A stretch of DNA of 64,000 nucleotides, taken from Microbacterium oleivorans. Its GTDB lineage: Bacteria; Actinomycetota; Actinomycetes; Actinomycetales; Microbacteriaceae. The translations under genes were made by a program, and so were the position numbers. Shown here in pieces: positions 1 through 8,105 of the stretch (within the stretch, counting starts at the first letter, position 1; each line of letters begins with the position of its first letter). The stretch lies in contig NZ_JAMBOV010000001.1 of assembly GCF_023715745.1 (NCBI RefSeq), positions 186,001 through 250,000 of the forward strand, written 5' to 3'. The notes under the pieces were generated by a model, which did not search any database, had not been told where the DNA came from, and was given only the letters and a program-made list of their open reading frames with translations.

Positions 1-867
1 TTCGAAGTGGCTGGGTTCGTTGGCCGCCTGCCGACCGGTCTGGAACCAGCCGGTGCGCGCCGGGCGGGCGACCGGGACCTCGATCCCCTTGGGGGTGGCG
101 GCGGAACCGACGACGGTCGCTGTGCCGCTGAACATCGGATGCCGGCCGCCCACGTCGACGAGGACGATCGTGACGTTGTCGGGGGCACCGGCATCCAGAG
201 CCAGCTTCAGGAGCATGTCCGCGGTGCGCCCCGGGGCGAGATCCTGCCGCAGGACCTTCGCGGTCTGCGCGTCGTCGACGACACCGCAGAGACCGTCGGA
301 GCAGAGGAGCCAGCGGTCGCCCGGCTGGGTCTGCATGATGAAGGCGTCGACCTCGGGGTCGGTGCCCATGTCGCCGAGCACACGCATGAGGACCGAGCGG
401 CGCGGGTGGTAGCGGGCCTCTTCGGGAGTGATGCGTCCCGAGTCGACGAGGCGCTGGACGAACGTGTGGTCCGTCGTGATCTGCGTGAGGGCGCCGTCGC
501 GGAAGAGGTAGACGCGGGAGTCGCCGATGTGGGCGATGACGGCGTAGTCGTCGACCATGAGCACGGCGCTGACGGTCGTGCCCATCCCGGCGAGCTCGGG
601 ACGCTCGGCGACCGTGTCGACGAGGACGTGGGCGGCGTCGACGATGGACTCGCGCAGCTCCCGCTCGGCCTCGGCCGGTGTGGGGAACGCGTGGTCGAGG
701 CCTTCGAGGTGGTGGACGGCGATGCTCGAGGCGATGTCGCCGCCGGCGTGACCACCCATGCCGTCGGCGACGACGAACAGGTTCGAGCCCGAGAAGCCCG
801 AATCCTGGTTGTTGGAGCGGACCTTCCCGGTATGCGAGATGGCGGCGCTCGAGCCCTCGAAGACCAT
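1..867 (-). CDS. pstP: PP2C-family serine/threonine phosphatase, 3' end outside window
   Basis: This is a metal-dependent PP2C phosphatase expected to reverse Ser/Thr phosphorylation by the PknA/PknB kinases that control cell division and wall synthesis. The visible 289 residues start at an ATG and contain the PP2C motifs VVADGMGGHA, GMGTTVSAVL, HIGDSRVYLF and LLCSDGLCGVV, whose aspartates bind the two metal ions. The frame is still open at base 1, so the C-terminal part, in PstP a transmembrane helix and an extracytoplasmic tail, lies outside the window. The start is 12 nt downstream of the fhaB stop, giving the order fhaA-fhaB-pstP. In other actinobacteria rodA, pbpA, pknA and pknB follow; that is expected here but not seen. 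Confidence 0.93.
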   Translation of the reverse strand, partial: MVFEGSSAAISHTGKVRSNNQDSGFSGSNLFVVADGMGGHAGGDIASSIAVHHLEGLDHAFPTPAEAERELRESIVDAAHVLVDTVAERPELAGMGTTVSAVLMVDDYAVIAHIGDSRVYLFRDGALTQITTDHTFVQRLVDSGRITPEEARYHPRRSVLMRVLGDMGTDPEVDAFIMQTQPGDRWLLCSDGLCGVVDDAQTAKVLRQDLAPGRTADMLLKLALDAGAPDNVTIVLVDVGGRHPMFSGTATVVGSAATPKGIEVPVARPARTGWFQTGRQAANEPSHFE

Positions 868-879
868 CGGTGCGGGCCG

Positions 880-1416
880 TTACTTCCGCAGCTCGAACGT
901 CGTGGCGCCGACCTTGATCGGGGCGCCGACGGTCACGGGGACGGGAGAGGCGACGCGTTCACCGTCGTGCCAGGTGCCGTTCGTCGAGTCGAGGTCCTGC
1001 ACCATCCACTGCTCGCCCCACAAAACGAGACGGGCGTGGTGGCTCGAGGTGTAGTCGTCGCGGATGACCAGTCCCGACTCGCTCGAGCGGCCGATCGTGA
1101 GGGGCTCGTTCCCGAGAGGGAGCTCGAGTCCCGCCTTGGGGCCGCTCGTGATGACGATGCGCGAGACCGTGTTCACGGTCGCCTTCTGCGGGCCGGACGG
1201 TGCCGCCGGGCGCGTCATGACCGGCGAGACGATGGAGGTCTCGGCGTTGGCCGGGGCGGTCGCGACGGGGCCGGGAGCCGCCGGAGCGGGTTCGGGCATC
1301 TTCCGGACCTTGACGCCGAACAGGTCGGCGCGCAGCGAGTAGACCACCGCGAAGACGAAGAACCACAGCAGGATCAGGAACCCGATCTGCAGCAGCAGGA
1401 GTGTCAGTTCGCTCAT
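880..1416 (-). CDS. fhaB: FHA-domain membrane protein FhaB/FipA
   Basis: A 178-residue protein. An N-terminal membrane helix (residues 4-25, rich in L/I/F/V) is followed by a proline/alanine linker and a C-terminal FHA domain (about 80-178). The domain carries the phosphothreonine-binding motifs TIGRSSESGLVI, SSHHARL and LDSTNGTWHDGERV. FHA domains bind phosphothreonine peptides; FhaB/FipA links PknA/PknB signalling to the divisome. The start chosen is the ATG at 1416, which overlaps the fhaA stop (ATGA) and puts the membrane helix at the N terminus. A longer upstream reading of this frame has no family resemblance and was rejected. Confidence 0.93.
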   Translation of the reverse strand: MSELTLLLLQIGFLILLWFFVFAVVYSLRADLFGVKVRKMPEPAPAAPGPVATAPANAETSIVSPVMTRPAAPSGPQKATVNTVSRIVITSGPKAGLELPLGNEPLTIGRSSESGLVIRDDYTSSHHARLVLWGEQWMVQDLDSTNGTWHDGERVASPVPVTVGAPIKVGATTFELRK

Positions 1417-2144
1417 GCCTGGCCTCCGAGGTCGAACAAGCGGGTCGCGGGATCCTGCGGCCGCGGGGGGATGCGGGATGCCTGCGCGACGACGCGGAAG
1501 GTGATGCGCGTGCGCCCGATGGTGATGACGGAGTCGGGGTCCAGCGCGGCCTCCGACACCTTCTGACCATTGAGCTGCGTGCCGTTGGTGGAGCCGAGGT
1601 CGCGGACCATCGCCCGGCGACCGTCCCACAGGATCTCGACGTGCCGGCGGCTGGTGCCGGCGTCGGGGATCGTGATGTCGGCATCCGTTCCGCGACCGAT
1701 CACGGTGCGGCTGCCGGTGAGCGGGTGCTGCGTGCCGTCGATCTCCACGACGCCGTGCCACGAGACCTCTTCGGCCGACGCGGACCGGGAGTCCACACGC
1801 ACCGTTCCGGTCGTCAACGACTCGTCGGGGTTGATGGCGAGCGAGACGGGGCCGGCGAAGCTGTACTTCTGCGCCTTGGCGTGACCTTCGACGAGCTGCA
1901 CGAGCTCGTCGTGCAGAGTGCGGCCGAGGGCGCCCATCCGCTCGTGGTCGGCGGGGGCGAGTCGGACGACGAGGGTGTTGGGCACGAGGATGCGGTCGCG
2001 CGAGACGACGGCGGCCTTCGCGTCGAGTTCGGCACGGAGTGCGGACGCGATCTCGACAGGCTGCACACCGCTGCGGAAGGTCTTCGCGAACGCACCGTTG
2101 ACGGCGCGCTCGATTCCCTTCTCGAAGCTGTCAAGTAGTCCCAC
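1413..2144 (-). CDS. fhaA: FHA-domain protein FhaA
   Basis: A 243-residue protein with two domains. The N-terminal FhaA domain (about 1-120; start GLLDSFEKGIERAVNGAF, then SGVQPVEIASALR) is typical of this family. The C-terminal FHA domain (about 150-235) has VIGRGTDADITI, TSRRHVEI and LGSTNGTQLNG. In mycobacteria FhaA binds phosphorylated MviN/MurJ and restrains peptidoglycan synthesis. The GTG at 2144 is chosen because an AGGAG ribosome-binding site lies 5 nt upstream and the family consensus begins at this residue. It is the first gene of the minus-strand fhaA-fhaB-pstP operon. Confidence 0.93.
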   Translation of the reverse strand: MGLLDSFEKGIERAVNGAFAKTFRSGVQPVEIASALRAELDAKAAVVSRDRILVPNTLVVRLAPADHERMGALGRTLHDELVQLVEGHAKAQKYSFAGPVSLAINPDESLTTGTVRVDSRSASAEEVSWHGVVEIDGTQHPLTGSRTVIGRGTDADITIPDAGTSRRHVEILWDGRRAMVRDLGSTNGTQLNGQKVSEAALDPDSVITIGRTRITFRVVAQASRIPPRPQDPATRLFDLGGQA

Positions 2145-2287
2145 GGGGCTCCTCAGGCAGTCTGGACCGGTGCTCACATGCTAGTTGTCGACCCTGGCAG
2201 GGTCTGGGGAACACAGCTGCGGCCGTTTCTCCGGCGGGCTCGCGCCATGATATCCTCGGAAAGTTGATCCCGTGGCGACACGGGTTC

Positions 2288-2371
2288 GCGCGAGTGGCGG
2301 AATAGGCAGACGCGCTGGCTTCAGGTGCCAGTGCCCGAAAGGGCGTGGGGGTTCAACTCCCCCCTCGCGCA
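2288..2371 (+). tRNA. tRNA-Leu (anticodon CAG)
   Basis: The acceptor arms GCGCGAG (2288-2294) and CTCGCGC (2364-2370) pair perfectly. The anticodon stem CTGGC/GCCAG encloses the loop TTCAGGT, giving anticodon CAG, which reads CUG. A long variable arm (class II tRNA, as expected for Leu) and the T-loop GTTCAAC are present. The 3' CCA is not encoded. The gene sits head-to-head with fhaA, an arrangement seen in other actinobacteria. Confidence 0.96.
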
Positions 2372-2385
2372 CAGACAGTGCGACA

Positions 2386-2422
2386 CGAAGCCGGTCGGTG
2401 GTGAGAACCCCGACCGGCTTCG
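2386..2422 (+). terminator. Intrinsic terminator of the tRNA-Leu gene
   Basis: A perfect 13-bp stem (CGAAGCCGGTCGG with CCGACCGGCTTCG) has an 11-nt loop and starts 14 nt after the tRNA. A short T-containing tract (TCGTTTCC) follows. The next gene starts 40 nt further on. Confidence 0.85.
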
Positions 2423-2462
2423 TCGTTTCCGGGTGATGTCGCGCGCCTCGTAGGCTCGTACG

Positions 2463-3485
2463 GTGAGCACGTCGCGCGGCCGGATCTGGACCGGGGTCAT
2501 CCGCGTCGCTCCGTACGATCGCGACCACACCGTCGCGATCCGCGCCGCTGTCAGCGTGGGTGTGCCGTTGCTCGTCCTCTGGTCCATCGGGCGGCTCGAC
2601 CTCAGCATCTACGCGAGTTTCGGGGCCTTCGCGGCGCTGTACGGCCGGACGGATGCGATCGGCGACCGGATGCGGATGCAGGGGGCCGCCGGCACCGTCA
2701 TGGTCGCCGCGATGCTCATCGGCACCGCCGTGTCGGTGTCGGGGCTTGCCGCCCTGGGGGCCGTCGCCGTGGTGGCAGCAGTCGCCGCGACGGCGACCTT
2801 GCTCGCGTACGCGACGCAGTGGCATCCACCCGGAGCGCTCTTCGTCGTCTTCTCCGCCGGTGCGACGGCATCCATCCCGGCGGGTGCCGCCCGCTTCGGC
2901 GACGTGCTCATCGTCGGTCTCGCGGCCGTCGCCTTCTCCGTCCTCGTGACGCTCGCCGCTGAGACGGTGAGCCAGAGGTCGTTCCCGCGGCTCCCGCGCA
3001 CGAAGAACCGGCTCGCCGTCGGTGCCGTGGCCATGGAGATGGCGGTGACGGTCGCGGTTGCGACCCTGCTCGCGGGCACGGCGGGATACCTCCTGCTCGA
3101 TTCGCATTGGTACTGGGCGATGGTCGGTGCCGTCGCCGCGGTCAGCGGGCCGCACGTGAAAGCCCGGGTGATCCGAGGCCTGCAGCGCCTCATCGGCACC
3201 GTGGTCGGCGTGCTCGTGGCGGCCGGCATCCTCGCTCTCGGCTTGCCGCCGCTCGCGGTCATCCTCACCGCCGTCGCCCTGCAGGCGGGCGCCGAACTGT
3301 TCGTCGGCCGCAACTACGCGATCGCGATGATCTTCATCACGCCCCTCGCGCTGCTCATGGTGCAGCTCGCGGCGCCCACGACGGCGACCGTCCTCCTGAC
3401 CGATCGACTGGCGGAGACCCTCGTCGGCATCATCGCGGGGACGGCGGTGGCGGTCGCCTCCGCGCTCATCCGACGTCAGCCCTGA
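2463..3485 (+). CDS. FUSC-family membrane protein (putative aromatic/organic-acid exporter)
   Basis: A 340-residue integral membrane protein, start GTG. It shows an internal two-fold arrangement: hydrophobic helices at about 25-165, a loop near 170-195 (QRSFPRLPRTKNRLAV), then a second set at about 200-335. The segment LDLSIYASFGAFAALYGR and the later HWYWAMVGAVAAVSGPHVK resemble the FUSC/YccS/AaeB family. Such proteins are thought to export aromatic or other organic compounds, but the substrate cannot be read from sequence. The 3' end overlaps the convergent VOC gene by 10 bp. It is probably a single-gene unit. Confidence 0.75.
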   Translation: MSTSRGRIWTGVIRVAPYDRDHTVAIRAAVSVGVPLLVLWSIGRLDLSIYASFGAFAALYGRTDAIGDRMRMQGAAGTVMVAAMLIGTAVSVSGLAALGAVAVVAAVAATATLLAYATQWHPPGALFVVFSAGATASIPAGAARFGDVLIVGLAAVAFSVLVTLAAETVSQRSFPRLPRTKNRLAVGAVAMEMAVTVAVATLLAGTAGYLLLDSHWYWAMVGAVAAVSGPHVKARVIRGLQRLIGTVVGVLVAAGILALGLPPLAVILTAVALQAGAELFVGRNYAIAMIFITPLALLMVQLAAPTTATVLLTDRLAETLVGIIAGTAVAVASALIRRQP

Positions 3486-3871
3486 TAGCCGATAAGCCAG
3501 GTCACGCCGAAGCGGTCGGTGACCGTTCCGTCATGATCGCCCCAGGCGCGCAGCTGCAGATCGTCGACGATCCGACCCCCTTCGGCGAGCCGCCCGAACC
3601 ACGTCTCGAGCACGGCGGGCTCCGCCGCTCCGAGCAAGGCGAACATCACGCCGCGCAGCTGCAAGGCCTCGTCGCCCGGCCCGCCGTCCGATCCGAACAG
3701 GGGCACCGGCCCGGTGAGCATTCCGTGCGCGATGAAGTCGCCCGGACCGTCGACACGCTCGAAGTCGGCGAACGTGTTCAGCACGAGGTCGCCGCCGAAG
3801 ACACCCTGATAGAAGGTGAGCGCGTCGCGCGCCGAACCGGGGAACGTCAGGTACGGGGTGAGACCGGTCAT
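3476..3871 (-). CDS. VOC/glyoxalase-fold protein (PhnB-like)
   Basis: A 131-residue protein of the vicinal-oxygen-chelate superfamily, PhnB-like branch: TPYLTFPGSARDALTFYQGVFGG at the N terminus (residues 4-26), MLTGPVPLFGSD in the middle, and DRFGVTWLIGYQG at the C terminus. Related proteins are small metal-binding enzymes or antibiotic-binding proteins. No specific reaction can be assigned. The start ATG at 3871 gives the standard family length. It lies downstream of the cstR-like gene on the same strand after a 59-nt gap, so co-transcription is possible. Confidence 0.8.
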   Translation of the reverse strand: MTGLTPYLTFPGSARDALTFYQGVFGGDLVLNTFADFERVDGPGDFIAHGMLTGPVPLFGSDGGPGDEALQLRGVMFALLGAAEPAVLETWFGRLAEGGRIVDDLQLRAWGDHDGTVTDRFGVTWLIGYQG

Positions 3872-3930
3872 CCGCTCACCGTAGACCGCTCGGTACCGGC
3901 CTGAACAGAGCGGATGCCACTGACCGCCGC

Positions 3931-4197
3931 TCAGCTGAGCGAGAGGAACAGCTTCTCGAGCTCGGCCATGCGCAGCTCCGAATCGTCGTCCTCGACGCAT
4001 TGCTGCATCGCCGCCGCGATGACCGCGAACCCCGCTCGGTCGATCGCGCCCGACACGGCGGAGAGCTGCGTCACCACCTCTCGGCAGTCCCCGCCCTCCT
4101 CGATCGCCGCGATGACGGCCGCCAGCTGGCCCTGGGCCCGCTTCAGCCGATTGGCGATCCGGCGCACGGCATCCTCGTCATGCAGGGCGGTCGACAT
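3931..4197 (-). CDS. CsoR/FrmR-family repressor, CstR-like (probable persulfide sensor)
   Basis: An 88-residue DUF156 (CsoR/RcnR/FrmR/CstR) all-helical repressor: RRIANRLKRAQGQLAAVIAAI, then Cys38 in GGDCREVV and Cys67 in MQQCV. The spacing of 29 between these cysteines matches Cys36/Cys65 of the Mycobacterium tuberculosis copper sensor CsoR. However, the position of its ligand His61 is alanine here (residue 63), so Cu(I) sensing is unlikely. Two cysteines without the histidine is the arrangement of the persulfide sensor CstR. The gene starts 2 nt after the stop of a CoA-disulfide-reductase-rhodanese gene, which supports a role in sulfane-sulfur control. A CsoR-type operator lies upstream of the operon (5855-5872). 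The effector is inferred. Confidence 0.85.
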   Translation of the reverse strand: MSTALHDEDAVRRIANRLKRAQGQLAAVIAAIEEGGDCREVVTQLSAVSGAIDRAGFAVIAAAMQQCVEDDDSELRMAELEKLFLSLS

Positions 4198-4199
4198 CG

Positions 4200-5846
4200 T
4201 CAGGCCTCCTCGCGTGCGGCTGCCTCGAGGCCGTCGGTCCAGGTGAGCCATCCGCCGTCGAGGTTGCGGACGTCGTGCCCGAGCTGCTGAAGGAGTCGGC
4301 TCGCGGTGTGCCCTCGTTGACCCACGCGGCAGTGGACGATGAGCGGCGCGACGGGCAGTTCGCCATGACGCCGGCGGATCTCGTCAAGGGGAAGGAGGAC
4401 GGCCCCGGGGATCGAACCCGCCTCGTTCTCCTCGGCGGTGCGGACGTCGACCACCACGGCGCCGGCCGCGCGGGCGGCATCCACCTCGTGCCACTGGATC
4501 GTGCGGTCCGTCCCCATCGCGAGGTTCTCCGCGACATACCCGGCCATGTTGATCGGGTCCTTCGCCGACCCGTACTGCGGCGCGTACGCGAGTTCCAGCT
4601 GAGACAGTGCGGATGCCGTGAGCCCGGCCGTCATCGCGACGGCGAGGACGTCCAGCCGCTTGTCGACACCGGCGCGCCCCACGATCTGCGCGCCCAGGAT
4701 CAGGTCGGTCTCGGCGTCGATGAGCAGCTTCATCGCCATCTGATCCGCACCCGGGTAGTACGTCGCGTGGGAGAAGGGGTGCGTGTGGACGATGCGGTGC
4801 GCGCGGCCTTCGGCGCGCAATCGCCGTTCGCTCCACCCCACGAGTCCGACGGTCAGGCCGAGGATGCCGACGACCGTCGTCCCGAGCGCGGGTGCCGCCG
4901 CATCCGTGGCGATGCCCGCGATGTCGTCGGCTGCCGCCCGGCCGTGCCGATTGGCGAGACCCGCCATCGTCACGAGCGTCGCCGCGCCGTCGAGGTGGTC
5001 GGTCTTCTCGACGGCGTCGCCGACCGCCCAGACTCCCGAAACGCTGGTGCGGTGGTGGTCGTCGACCGCGATGCCGCCGGTCGGGCCGATGGCGATGCCC
5101 GCATCGACCGCGATCCGCACGTCGGGGCGGACGCCGCGGGCGTCCACCACGAGGTCAGCGGCGACACGCGTGCCGTCCGAGAGGACGACCCCGCCCGCCT
5201 CGAGGCGGGCGATCGTGGTCCCGGTGCGGACGTCCACGCCGGCGGCCGACAGCGCCCGCTGCACCGGCGACGCCATCTCGGGGTCGAGCGGACTCAGTAT
5301 CTGCGCTCCCCGCTGCACGAGCGTGACCTGCGCACCTCGGGTCACGAGGTTCTCGACCGCCTCCACGCCGATGAACCCGCCGCCGGCGACGACCACTCTC
5401 GGCAGCGAGAGCCCGGTGAGGATCTCGACGATCTCATCGACGTCGTCGACGGTGCGGAGGGTGGTGACGGGAACGCCCTCTCCCGGGATGCGGCCGGTCG
5501 CCGCCGCTCCCAGGGCCAGCACCAGGTCGTCGAACGGCTCCTCCCGCTCGGTGTCGGTGTCGAGGTCGCGGACGGTCACCGTCCTGCTCGCGGTGTCGAT
5601 CGCAGTCACCTCGTGCCGCACGTGCACCCCGAGTGCGAAGCGGGCGCTGAGGGATTCCGGTGTCTGCAGCAGCAGCGCCGACCGATCCTCGATCACGCCG
5701 CCGACGTAATAGGGGAGGCCGCAGTTCGCGAAGGAGACGAAGGCGCCGCGCTCGAACACGACGATCTCGCGCTCTTCGTCGAGCCGGCGAAGCCGGGTCG
5801 CCGCAGACATCCCCGCCGCGACCCCCCCGATGATGATGGTTCGCAT
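4200..5846 (-). CDS. CoA-disulfide reductase/persulfide reductase with C-terminal rhodanese domain
   Basis: A 548-residue flavoprotein. Residues 1-445 form a pyridine-nucleotide-disulfide oxidoreductase of the CoADR type: FAD motif IIIGGVAAGMSAA at the N terminus, active-site Cys42 in SFANCGLPYYVGG, an NAD(P)-binding stretch RVVVAGGGFIGVEAVE, and a dimerisation region with AYAPQYGSAKDPIN. Residues about 460-545 are a rhodanese domain with VVVDVRTAEENEAGSIPGA and the active-site loop CRVGQRG (Cys506). Such CoADR-Rhd fusions reduce CoA persulfide/disulfide or polysulfide with NAD(P)H. The gene starts 9 nt from a CsoR-type palindrome and precedes the cstR-like gene by 2 nt. Together they form a likely sulfide/persulfide-detoxification operon. 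Confidence 0.9.
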   Translation of the reverse strand: MRTIIIGGVAAGMSAATRLRRLDEEREIVVFERGAFVSFANCGLPYYVGGVIEDRSALLLQTPESLSARFALGVHVRHEVTAIDTASRTVTVRDLDTDTEREEPFDDLVLALGAAATGRIPGEGVPVTTLRTVDDVDEIVEILTGLSLPRVVVAGGGFIGVEAVENLVTRGAQVTLVQRGAQILSPLDPEMASPVQRALSAAGVDVRTGTTIARLEAGGVVLSDGTRVAADLVVDARGVRPDVRIAVDAGIAIGPTGGIAVDDHHRTSVSGVWAVGDAVEKTDHLDGAATLVTMAGLANRHGRAAADDIAGIATDAAAPALGTTVVGILGLTVGLVGWSERRLRAEGRAHRIVHTHPFSHATYYPGADQMAMKLLIDAETDLILGAQIVGRAGVDKRLDVLAVAMTAGLTASALSQLELAYAPQYGSAKDPINMAGYVAENLAMGTDRTIQWHEVDAARAAGAVVVDVRTAEENEAGSIPGAVLLPLDEIRRRHGELPVAPLIVHCRVGQRGHTASRLLQQLGHDVRNLDGGWLTWTDGLEAAAREEA

Positions 5847-5854
5847 GAGGACAC

Positions 5855-5872
5855 GATACCCCTGGGGGTATC
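5855..5872 (-). promoter_or_regulatory. CsoR/CstR-type operator overlapping a leaderless promoter
   Basis: The 18-bp inverted repeat GATACCCC-TG-GGGGTATC has perfect 8-bp arms and matches the TACCCC/GGGGTA core of CsoR-family operators. On the minus strand TATCGT works as a -10 box that overlaps the right operator arm. It is followed by 6 nt and then the ATG at 5846, so the transcript is probably leaderless. Binding here would block the promoter of the reductase and repressor genes. Confidence 0.8.
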
Positions 5873-6019
5873 ACAGGCAGCTCGTCCGGGGGCCGAGAGG
5901 TGTACGCCGGGCAACGTTTATGTCACCTTCGGACGGAGGGGGAGACAGCGAGGGCGCGGGCGGCTAGGTTGGGGATCGACCGGCGGACGTGTCGTCGGCA
6001 CCAATCAGTAAGGCAGTTC

Positions 6020-6226
6020 ATGAGCGTCAGCGGTACCGTCAAGTGGTTCAACTCGGAGAAGGGCTTCGGGTTCATCGCTCCCGATGAAGGCGGCGCCGAC
6101 GTCTTCGCCCACTACTCGGCCATCGAATCCTCGGGCTACCGCTCGCTGGAGGAGAACCAGCGAGTCGAGTTCGACATCGCACAGGGCCCCAAGGGTCTTC
6201 AGGCGGAGAACATCCGTCCCCTCTGA
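6020..6226 (+). CDS. Cold-shock protein (CspA family)
   Basis: A 68-residue cold-shock-domain protein covering the whole family length. It begins [20 protein letters not shown], containing the RNP-1 motif KGFGFI, followed by the RNP-2 motif VFAHY. It binds single-stranded RNA/DNA and acts as an RNA chaperone in the cytoplasm. The ATG at 6020 is the family start; the open frame extends upstream without similarity. The about 170-nt upstream region could hold a long 5' leader, common for csp genes. The gene is convergent with the HAD gene (4-nt gap). Confidence 0.95.
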   Translation: MSVSGTVKWFNSEKGFGFIAPDEGGADVFAHYSAIESSGYRSLEENQRVEFDIAQGPKGLQAENIRPL

Positions 6227-6230
6227 GGTT

Positions 6231-6908
6231 TCACACCTCTTCCGTGAGGAGCAGGCGGCGGAGTTCGACGATCGTGTCGACCGCCGCCTGCGCTCCTTCG
6301 GATTCGTGGGGCCAACTGAAGCCCCACCGCACGAAGATCACCGGCACGCCGTTCGCCGCGCCTCCGTCGACGTCGTGATGGCGGTCTCCGATGAGGATCG
6401 GTCGACTCGTGTCGACGCCCACCGCGCGCAGCCGGCGCAGTGACTCGGCGACGATGTCCGCCTTCGTAGCGAGGGTCTTCTCGTCCGGAGTCGCGCCCGC
6501 CATGGCCTGCATGTGCTCCGCGAGACCGTAGTGCTCCATCAGCGCGACGACCTGGACCTCCGGCTTGGAACTCGCCGTCGCCTGCGGGATGCCGCACGCC
6601 GAGATCTCGGCGATGAGCTCCCCGACTCCCGGGTAGAGCCGCGTCCGAGCGGTGTAGCCGTCCTGCTTGCCGAGGACCCGGTAGTACGAGACGGCCTCGG
6701 ACGCCTGCTCCGGCGTCATGCCGACGTTCTTCTGGAACGAGTCGTACATCGGCGGCCCGATCCAGTGGACCAGCTCCGCGCGCGTCGGTGCGGGGTACCC
6801 GAAGTGGGTCAGACAGCGGTCGAGACGGCTGAGGATGCCGTCGGATGCGTCGACGATGGTGCCGTCCACGTCCCAGAGGATGCAGGACCAGGGGGAGCGC
6901 GCCGTCAT
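6231..6908 (-). CDS. HAD-family phosphatase (phosphoglycolate-phosphatase-like)
   Basis: A 225-residue haloacid-dehalogenase-superfamily hydrolase with a C1-type cap. Motif I is DVDGTIVD (nucleophile Asp near residue 13), motif II is ATASSKP, and motifs III/IV lie in DEKTLATKADIV and ILIGDRHHDVDGG. Such enzymes dephosphorylate small phosphometabolites; the closest naming is Gph/PpaX-like, but the substrate is not determined. The start ATG overlaps the stop of the upstream HTH-membrane gene by 4 bp, so the two are translationally coupled. Confidence 0.88.
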   Translation of the reverse strand: MTARSPWSCILWDVDGTIVDASDGILSRLDRCLTHFGYPAPTRAELVHWIGPPMYDSFQKNVGMTPEQASEAVSYYRVLGKQDGYTARTRLYPGVGELIAEISACGIPQATASSKPEVQVVALMEHYGLAEHMQAMAGATPDEKTLATKADIVAESLRRLRAVGVDTSRPILIGDRHHDVDGGAANGVPVIFVRWGFSWPHESEGAQAAVDTIVELRRLLLTEEV

Positions 6909-7843
6909 GCTCCCAGCCTAGGGGCGGGCCGCAGCGCCCGACGGACGACGACCGCGAGCGCGTATGCGATGGCGCCGACGACCATTTTGTCGATGAGCGA
7001 GATGGTGGCGTTCACGATGCCGATGGCCATCTCGGGGTGCACCCCGGTCATCCCCATCACGAGATCGCGCAGCGCGTCGAGCCCGCGGTCGGTGGAGCCG
7101 CCCAGATAGAAGACGGTGATGGGGACGGCGATCGCCGATGTGACCACCGCCACGATGGCGCTCAACCCGAGGAAGCGGGGGAGGGTGGCGGCGAGGCGGA
7201 ACCGTGTCGCCCCGAAGCCCCACAGGAGCCCGGCGGACACCATCGTCACCGAGAACACCGCGGCGACGACCTGGCCTTTGAGCAGCTCCACGACGATGAA
7301 CACCAACCCGACGGTCGCAGCGGCCCAGGGGCCGGCGAGGATCGCGACGAGCGCCGTGCCGACCATGTCGAAGAAGAACACATCGCCGAGCAGGGGGTTC
7401 ACGAACTTGCCGGTCGAGTTCAGCAGCACGCCCGCGACGATCAGGGCGACGAGGCGTCCCCAGGATCGTCCGGTCGTCTCGGGGGCGGGCGGTTCGGGCG
7501 ACAGGGTCTCGGGGCGAGGCGCAGGCACCGCGCTCGGACCGGCGGCGAGGGCGGCGGCCACGCGAGCCCGCCACACGGCGACGGCGGCGGCATCCTCGCC
7601 GAGAGCTTCGACGATCTCCGCGACGAGCCCGGCGTTGAGGCGTCGTCGCCCGAGCCGGAACGTGTCCGAGATCGTGGTGTGGGGGACGCGCGCCGCGGCG
7701 GGGCTCGCGCCCGCGGAGACGCGCTGCTCGGTGACCCTGGCCGCGAGCTCCCGATACGAGACGCCGCGCGCGTCGCGCAGCGTGCGGAGCTCCGTGATCA
7801 GCTCGTCGACGCGCGCCGCACCCGTGTCGCTGGAGCCCCCCAC
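6905..7843 (-). CDS. HTH-domain/membrane fusion, ECF-transporter S-component-like
   Basis: A 312-residue protein with an unusual layout. Residues 1-about 90 look like a helix-turn-helix or helical regulatory module (TELRTLRDARGVSYRELAAR, then HTTISDTFRLGRRRLNAGLV). After a Pro/Ala-rich linker (about 90-115) come five to six membrane helices (about 120-305). The segment GKFVNPLLGDVFFFDMVG, followed by AGPWAAATVGLVF, resembles S components of energy-coupling-factor vitamin transporters. I chose the GTG at 7843; upstream codons read low-complexity sequence. It is coupled to the HAD phosphatase by an ATGA overlap. A role in uptake of a small cofactor precursor is a guess; the ligand is unknown. 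Confidence 0.6.
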   Translation of the reverse strand: MGGSSDTGAARVDELITELRTLRDARGVSYRELAARVTEQRVSAGASPAAARVPHTTISDTFRLGRRRLNAGLVAEIVEALGEDAAAVAVWRARVAAALAAGPSAVPAPRPETLSPEPPAPETTGRSWGRLVALIVAGVLLNSTGKFVNPLLGDVFFFDMVGTALVAILAGPWAAATVGLVFIVVELLKGQVVAAVFSVTMVSAGLLWGFGATRFRLAATLPRFLGLSAIVAVVTSAIAVPITVFYLGGSTDRGLDALRDLVMGMTGVHPEMAIGIVNATISLIDKMVVGAIAYALAVVVRRALRPAPRLGA

Positions 7844-8105
7844 ACCGTCATCGTAGAGGCGCGGAGGCGCCGCCCCCGACCCGGGTCGCGGATGCGGACG
7901 CGGCGCCACCGCAGTGAGCTGCGCGCGAGCCCGAGTACGCGTGCACGACGGAGCCGGACGGCGTGGGTGGTCTCGTGCTCCCCCCGGAGACGGACCGCCA
8001 TCGGGCACCTGCTCGTCATCCACGCTACGGACCGCGATCCGGAGTGACGGGTCGAGCACCCGTTCCCGGACGATCCCGTACAGACCCGCGGGTAGGCTCG
8101 TCGCC

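Noticed and set aside
7..1566. 519-codon open frame on the plus strand opposite fhaA/fhaB/pstP
   Set aside because: It is antisense to recognised FHA and PP2C genes and has Arg/Asp/Gly-rich sequence without similarity; a result of high GC content.
880..1761. Longer N-terminal version of fhaB
   Set aside because: The extra residues are Arg/His-rich and overlap fhaA; the ATG at 1416 gives the canonical membrane helix.
2288..3485. tRNA-Leu as an integration site with a mobile element
   Set aside because: No integrase, direct repeat of the tRNA 3' end or foreign-looking genes follow; the FUSC gene has normal composition.
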